In this document: piece after piece, positions 1 through 5,198 of the stretch
Layout of the letters: the number at the start of each line of letters is the position of its first letter
Numbering within the stretch: the first letter of the stretch is position 1
Assembly: GCA_030539415.1 (NCBI GenBank)
Contig: JAUNSE010000168.1
Coordinates: 1-5,198, forward strand
Direction: 5' to 3'
DNA: 5,198 nt
From: Desulfovibrionaceae bacterium
Lineage (GTDB): Bacteria; Desulfobacterota; Desulfovibrionia; Desulfovibrionales; Desulfovibrionaceae
The notes under the pieces: model-generated
What the model was told of the DNA's origin: nothing
The model's database searches: none
What the model saw: the letters and a program-made list of their open reading frames with translations, nothing else
Translations under genes and position numbers: made by a program

Positions 1-55
1 CATCAGTCCTTGAGGCCGTACCCCTCTAAAATCAACATTTTGGTTCAACAGAGCC
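1..55 (-). mobile_element. Possible end of an insertion sequence, running off the left edge
   Basis: Read on the minus strand, the sequence from about position 55 begins GGCTCTGTTGAACCAAAA. This has the GG-start and T-rich/A-rich layout common in IS terminal inverted repeats. It coincides with the point where the short frame starting at 118 loses its open reading. About 50 nt further in, an AAGGA (7-11) precedes an ATG at 1-3, the arrangement expected for a transposase start just inside an IS end, though the 3-nt spacing is short. The other end and any target duplication lie outside the window, so the element is inferred and cannot be assigned to a family. An ordinary intergenic stretch before another gene is the main alternative. 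Confidence 0.25.
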
Positions 56-118
56 GTGATTTATGCGCGCTCCCTCGGGTATGGGAATCTCCTGGAGCTC
101 GCGGTATATGTGGCCCAT
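32..118 (-). pseudogene. Short, probably interrupted ORF (28 codons) with strong start signals
   Basis: An ATG at 116-118 is preceded by AGGAG with 7-nt spacing and, further up, by a promoter-like pair. The frame opens MGHIYRELQEIPIPEG and continues ARINH, which reads like the start of a real soluble protein. After a few more residues it meets TGA at 32-34, and a second in-frame stop (TAG) follows two codons later. The start signals are too good for a 28-residue product, so I infer the 5' end of a longer gene truncated at about position 55, perhaps by an IS. From memory, unverified, the opening resembles the N-termini of some IS4/IS1634-type transposases in sulfate reducers. Alternatives are a leader peptide for a gene starting at position 3, or a chance frame. 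Confidence 0.4.
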
Positions 119-125
119 GACACGT

Positions 126-130
126 CTCCT
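126..130 (-). promoter_or_regulatory. Ribosome binding site for the ORF starting at 118
   Basis: CTCCT on the plus strand is AGGAG on the minus strand, 7 nt before the ATG at 116-118. It is one of the best Shine-Dalgarno matches in the window and is the main reason to treat the short downstream frame as the remnant of a real gene. Confidence 0.5.
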
Positions 131-157
131 GCCGGTTTTCCGTCATTTTGGTTACGA

Positions 158-186
158 AATGTACCCTTTTTTCTGATCCGATTCAA
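158..186 (-). promoter_or_regulatory. Candidate sigma70-type promoter for the left-edge ORF
   Basis: On the minus strand TTGAAT (plus 181-186) and TACATT (plus 158-163) are separated by exactly 17 nt. Each matches the -35 or -10 consensus at four of six positions. The -10 element lies about 40 nt before the ATG at 116-118, leaving room for a short leader with the AGGAG site. The stretch is AT-rich compared with the rest of the window. This is a pattern match only. Confidence 0.35.
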
Positions 187-450
187 GCAACCGACTGAAA
201 AAGTGTCATATCCCTCGGACTTGTCGCCGCTGTATCGTATCATTTTCATAAAAATCCGGCATGAAAGATGCTTTGCAACTTTTGTGCAGCCCAAAAGGCT
301 GTAATACCAAGGCCTTCAATTATGATCGGAGCCGAACCTCCCGCGACAGCCATCATTATCCTGCACGGGGCGGCTTTGTCGGGGCAGGACGGGGAAAGGC
401 GCACGCGGCCCCGGATCCTCCCCTGCAGGGCCATTCTGCGGCACTACGGC
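187..450. other. Intergenic region without a supported gene
   Basis: Between the candidate promoter of the left-edge ORF and the terminator of the operon I find no frame with a good ribosome binding site and coding-like composition. The left part (to about 350) is relatively AT-rich, the right part GC-rich. Small structures are present: CAGCC/GGCTG arms around CAAAA at 286-300, and a 10-bp palindrome CCCTGCAGGG at 421-430. A 62-codon minus-strand frame starting at 434 lacks a Shine-Dalgarno and has no recognisable motif. Confidence 0.5.
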
Positions 451-453
451 AAC

Positions 454-489
454 AAAAATGGACAGTTCGGAGAAAAAAACGCCGAACTG
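454..489 (-). terminator. Rho-independent terminator of the phoH-HD-ybeY operon
   Basis: Perfect 8-bp inverted repeat CAGTTCGG (463-470) and CCGAACTG (482-489) around an 11-nt A-rich loop. Read in the direction of the operon, the stem is followed by TCC-A and then five T (plus-strand A-run 454-458), another GTT follows. It starts about 70 nt after the ybeY stop, with no gene between. The stem is short and the T-run begins 4 nt late, so it may be of moderate strength. A long A-run then T-run (492-504) lies on the other side. Confidence 0.6.
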
Positions 490-557
490 CCCAAAAAAAA
501 TTTTGTACGCAAGTGAGCGGATTATTTTCAGCCCCGTCCCGGCCGCTCCGCCCGGGT

Positions 558-1031
558 CTAGATCTGGGCGAGGCAGGCGCGGGCCGCCGCCTCAAGGCGC
601 TCCTGGGCGGCCTCCATCTCGCTGCCGTGGTCCAGGCCGCAGACATGGGCCGTGCCATGGGCCAGCAGGCGGATCAGGTAGTCCAGGGGCTTCTGGCCGT
701 AGAGCTGGCTCTCCCTGGCCAGGGTCTCGCAGGCCAGGGCGAGCTGGGCGCCCTCCCCGGGCGCGCCGGGAAAGGACAGGATGTTGGTGGGGCCCGGGCA
801 GCGCAGGGCCTGCAGGTTCAGGGCCGCGGACTCCCGGTCCGTGACCAGGGCCAGTGTCAGGGATACCGGCGCCATGGGCACCAGCCCCTCGCAGCAGAGC
901 CTGTCGGCCTCGCAGAGCAGCTCCTCCAGCAGATTCAGGCAGCCGCGGGCGGGCAGCGGCAGCAGGGCCGCCGTGCAGGCCTCCTCGAAGAGCACGCCGA
1001 CCCGTCCGGTCATGTCACGCAGTTCAGGCAT
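558..1031 (-). CDS. ybeY: Endoribonuclease YbeY (rRNA maturation factor)
   Basis: 157-residue YbeY/UPF0054 family protein, a single-domain zinc-dependent cytoplasmic endoribonuclease known for 16S rRNA 3'-end maturation and 70S quality control. The signature H-x3-H-x5-H is intact as HGTAHVCGLDH (residues 125-135), giving zinc ligands H125, H129 and H135. The second family block, TNILSFP (82-88), is also clear, and R77 just before it probably matches the conserved catalytic-region arginine. The usual Gly-Asp motif between these blocks is missing: at the same spacing from the zinc site the residues are A95-Q96. The start is well supported by GGAGG (1036-1040) 4 nt before the ATG. The first codons overlap the end of the upstream HD gene by 8 nt, so translation is probably coupled. 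It is the last gene of the operon, followed by a hairpin terminator. Confidence 0.95.
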   Translation of the reverse strand: MPELRDMTGRVGVLFEEACTAALLPLPARGCLNLLEELLCEADRLCCEGLVPMAPVSLTLALVTDRESAALNLQALRCPGPTNILSFPGAPGEGAQLALACETLARESQLYGQKPLDYLIRLLAHGTAHVCGLDHGSEMEAAQERLEAAARACLAQI

Positions 1032-1416
1032 TCTTCCTCCCTCTCAGGCGCTGCCAGAAGCCGGGCCGGCGTCCGGCGGCGGGGTTCGCGGCGCTCTCTT
1101 CCGGCTCTTCGGACGCCTCTTCGGCGGCCGGCATGAGTCCGGTCAGGTCGGTGGGGTCGGCCGGCGCGGCAGCGGCGGCGCCTCCCGTCTGCGGGGACGC
1201 CGTCCCCGTGGGAGAGGTCAGATCCGCCGCGCCCTGGCCGCAGAGCCGGGACGGATGGTCGCGGCTCAGAGGCCCGCAGAAGACCCTGTCGGCCATCTTT
1301 TCCGAGGCCGCGCGCATCTCCTCCTCGGAGGCGGGATAGGGCGTCGGGGCCGGCTGGGTCAGCAGCAGGGCCGAGCCGGCCGTCTTCGCGGCTGCGGCGG
1401 GCTCCTTCGCGGCGGC

Positions 1417-1590
1417 TTCGGCCGCGGGCGCGGCCAGTATGTCCTTCTCCACCCGCTCGGCCTCGTCGAGCACGCGGCGCGCCTCGCCCTCGTCGGCCGG
1501 AGCGTTCGCGGCCTCCGCAGCCAGGATGTCCTTTTCCACGCGCCCGGCCTCGTCGAGCACTTTGCGGGCCTCGCCCGCGTCGGCCGGGGC
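1417..1590 (-). repeat. Two tandem 87-bp repeats coding a 29-residue duplication in the HD protein
   Basis: Copy 1 is 1504-1590 (residues 781-809) and copy 2 is 1417-1503 (residues 810-838), directly adjacent and in frame. By hand alignment 69 of 87 bases and 24 of 29 residues are identical. The shared core is GEAR, then VLDEA, then RVEKDILAA. The charged, Ala/Leu-rich pattern suggests helix, possibly coiled coil. The repeat lies in the C-terminal tail, outside the catalytic domain. It looks like an internal duplication that has since diverged while keeping the frame. Confidence 0.9.
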
Positions 1591-3898
1591 GCCCGCTTCC
1601 GCCCTGGCCGCCTCGCTGTCCCTCGCGCGCGGCACGGGCTGAGGCAGGGGCGGTATGGCCCTGGCCGCCGAGGCCAGGGGGTGCGTCGTGGGCATGAGGT
1701 CGTTCACGGCCTGCACCCTGGGATCCTTCTTGGCCTCCGGGTACACCACGCGGTGGTGGAAGATGCCCGTCAGCACGCGCTGGAAGGCCTCGGCCAGAAG
1801 GTGCATGTCGCGGAAGGTGATGTCCGCCTCGGAAAGCTGGCCCTCGTCCAGGATGCCCTTGATGATTTTCTCGATGTGCGCCTTGAGCCTGGCCGGCGTG
1901 GGGTCGGTCAGGGTGCGGCTGGAGGCCTCCACCGAGTCGGCCAGCATGAGGATGGCGGCCTCCTTGCTCTGGGGCTTGGGGCCCGGGTAGCGGAAGTCCT
2001 CCTCGTTGGGATTCTGTCCCAGGTTCACGGCCTTCTGGTAGAAGTAGCGCATGATGCGGTCGCCGTGATGCTGGGCCACGATGTCGGTGATTTCCTGGCC
2101 CAGGCGGTAGCGGCTGCAGATCTCCACGCCCTTCTTCACGTGGCTGATGATGATGAGGGCGCTCATGGAGGGCGAGAGCTTGTCGTGCTTGTTGGGGGCG
2201 CCGAACTGGTTCTCCACAAAGTACTGCGGGTACACGAGCTTGCCGCAGTCGTGGTAGAGGGCCGCCACCTTGCACAGCAGGCTGTTGGCGCCGATGGCCT
2301 TGGCGCCGGCCTCGACCATGTTGGCCACCACCAGGGAGTGGTGGTAGGTGCCGGGGATGGCGACCATGATCTCCTGCATCAGCGGCTGCTCGAGGTTGAT
2401 GTACTCCATCAGCTTGAAGCGGGTGGAGTAGCCGAAGAGGGTCTCGAGCACGGGCGAGAAGGAGAAGAAGAGAATGAGCATGAGCACCGCGTTGATGCAG
2501 ACGGCGGTGATCAGCATGGGCAGCATGGAGAAGGGCGTGCCGCTGATGAGCGAGAGGCCGCAGATGAGGAGCACCTCGCCCAGAATGATGGGCAGCAGGT
2601 TCCAGACCGCGTCCTGGCGGCTGACCGAATTGCTGACCAGCCAGGTGGCCAGCATGGAGCTCAAGAAATGGAAGAAGGCGAAGTGGAAGCTCAGGTCCAT
2701 GGCCAGGCTGGTCACCAGGGTGAGCAGCAGGCCCAGGGTCACGTAGCGCCTGGCCGAGAAGACCGTGGCCACGAAGCCCACGGCGCCGGCCAGCGGGAAG
2801 GCCAGGCTGAAGGCGTCGCCCAGGGCCGGCGAGGCCGCGAAAGCGCTCAGGGCGTGCACGCCGCGCGCCGAGAGGGCGGTCAGCAGGGTGACCACGGCCA
2901 TGAGCGAGAGATCCTTCGGATGAATGACCGAGCCAGGCTTGCCCGAGGGCGAGAGGAAGAAGCCCACCGAGATGAAGAGCGAGACCAGGAAGGTGCCCAG
3001 GGCCTGCTGCCAGTTGAAGGGCACCACGGCCCTGGAGTACAGGTTCTGGATCTTGATCTGCTGCTCGGCGGTGATGCGGTCGCCGCGGCGGGCTATGACC
3101 TCGCCCCGCTGAATCTGGTAGGTGACGGGCTCGAGATGGCTCGCGTACTCGGCGGCCCTGCGCTGGGTGGCCTCGCGGTTCAGGGTCAGGGTCGGCGGCA
3201 TGCTGGCCACGAGCAGGATGTTGATGGCCCTGCGTGCGTCGTGGCTCAGGGTTCTGTCCGCCCTCGCCATGTTGGAGATTTCGGTGAGCAGGGACTGCGT
3301 GTCCGGCAGGACCTGCACGTCCTGCAGCAGGGACTCGGTGCCGGACTCGAGATTGCGTATGGCCACGCCGCTGGGCACCCTGGCCGCGCGCACGTCGCCC
3401 ACCATGCCCTCGGCGAGCTTGGAGCGCAGCAGCGGCAGGACCTGCTTCAGGATGAAGTTCTGGGTGCTGGCCAGGCCGAACTGCGGCAGCACGTCCTTGG
3501 CCAGATCGGCGCCGATTTCGGCCGAGAACTGCTTGGCCGCGGGGGCCGCGCCGCGCTTCACCGGCGCGCCGTTGGCCTCGTTCATGAGGGCGATGAGGCG
3601 CGACTCGAAGGCGATGTAGGTGTCCAGGCTGTAATCGTAGACGGGCGGCTGGGCGCTCATGACACGGCGGCGCCTGGCGTCCGTGGCGGCCTGATCGACC
3701 ACCTGTATGGAGCGGTCGGCCAGCACGTCCGTTTCGGCGATTTCGCCGGCCTCGTAGACGCGCTGGTTGGCGTCGAAGTTCACGGCCAGGAACACGGAGA
3801 CCGCGGCCAGCACGCACAGGTAGAACACAAGCCCTCTGGCGCAGTCCCGGTGGGCGCTGATGGTGCGCGCCACGGCCAGCTTGCAGGGATTGGTCGTC

Positions 3899-4876
<978 letters not shown>

Positions 4877-5198
4877 GCTTTCTGCCATGGCTTGCAAATA
4901 CGCAAAAACCCCTGCCTTGTCCATGCCTTCAGTTTTCCGGGCCTGCCCTTTCTTCGCTTCTTTCCGGGAAATGCCCGCTTTGCCCGCACTTTCCGGCAGC
5001 ATGCGTCCTGTCCTTCGCAAAGATGCGCTGTTCCGCGGACCGGACTGCATGATCCTCAGGCAGGCACTGACAGGCGGCATCGCCGCAAAAATGATGCAAA
5101 GGCAACACGAAAGACGGAAGTTCCGGCACGCCGCGGAAGGGTGCGCGGACCGCCGGCCGCCCCTCTGTGTCTTCAGCAGGCAGGCAGACCGGTCTGGC
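4877..5198. other. Leader/intergenic region upstream of phoH, no supported gene
   Basis: The phoH frame stays open to 5080, but third-position G/C content is far below that of the phoH core and the translated residues do not resemble the family, so I treat it as untranslated. An imperfect inverted repeat at 4965-4974 and 4986-4995 (8 Watson-Crick pairs, one wobble, one mismatch, 11-nt loop) could form a hairpin in the phoH leader. I could not find a -35/-10 pair with good spacing. A second minus-strand frame, 4929-5129 (66 codons), has no ribosome binding site or motif I recognise. The gene upstream of phoH is outside the window. Confidence 0.45.
5185..5196. repeat. 12-bp perfect palindrome near the right edge
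   Basis: CAGACCGGTCTG reads the same on both strands and lies about 310 nt before the preferred phoH start. It could be an operator half-site pair or the stem of a hairpin belonging to an upstream gene, but a single 12-bp palindrome in GC-rich DNA may be chance. Confidence 0.3.

Noticed and set aside
56..304. An 82-codon plus-strand frame at the left edge
   Set aside because: It has no Shine-Dalgarno, no recognisable motif, and is opposite the better-supported minus-strand start at 118.
246..434. A 62-codon minus-strand frame between the operon terminator and the left-edge promoter
   Set aside because: No ribosome binding site before the ATG at 434 and no motif; kept only as a remark in the intergenic entry.
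261..1136. A 291-codon plus-strand frame across the terminator and ybeY
   Set aside because: It runs antisense to ybeY, crosses the operon terminator, and its translation shows no domain.
1417..1590. The 87-bp tandem repeats as a CRISPR or other repeat array
   Set aside because: There are only two adjacent copies without spacers, in frame in a coding sequence, so they are an internal protein duplication.
1010..3817. A 935-codon minus-strand frame overlapping the HD gene in another frame
   Set aside because: It is an alternative frame of the same DNA, with Arg/Gly/Pro/His-rich low-complexity translation and no family motif; again an effect of high GC.

Overview
The window is GC-rich, with a strong bias to G or C at third codon positions. 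It is dominated by one compact minus-strand operon of three conserved bacterial genes, in transcription order: phoH (PhoH/YbeZ-type ATPase), a 7TM-HD phosphohydrolase of the PgpH/YqfF family, and ybeY (rRNA-maturation endoribonuclease). The gene order, the form of the proteins and the base composition fit a sulfate-reducing deltaproteobacterium of the Desulfovibrio group. This placement is an inference from remembered family features, not from a search.

Layout from the right edge, in the direction of transcription. 4877-5198 is a leader or intergenic stretch with no convincing gene. phoH follows at 3899-4876. The membrane HD protein, 1024-3930, overlaps the end of phoH by 32 nt. ybeY, 558-1031, overlaps the end of the HD gene by 8 nt and has a strong Shine-Dalgarno sequence inside that gene. 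A hairpin with a T-tract at 454-489 probably ends the operon. 187-450 shows no gene. At 32-186 lie a plausible minus-strand promoter, a very good ribosome binding site and an ATG that opens a frame of only 28 codons. That frame breaks at a sequence resembling the terminal repeat of an insertion sequence, so the left edge may be a gene cut by a mobile element.

How the genes work together. YbeY and PhoH/YbeZ are associated with 16S rRNA maturation and ribosome quality control. PgpH-family proteins hydrolyse cyclic di-AMP. The tight overlaps suggest that all three are co-translated from one message. The most unusual coding feature is a C-terminal extension of about 220 residues on the HD protein, low in complexity and carrying a near-perfect 29-residue tandem duplication. 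I see no CRISPR array, rRNA, tRNA or clearly novel multi-gene system here. The window is mainly a housekeeping operon with a disturbed left flank.
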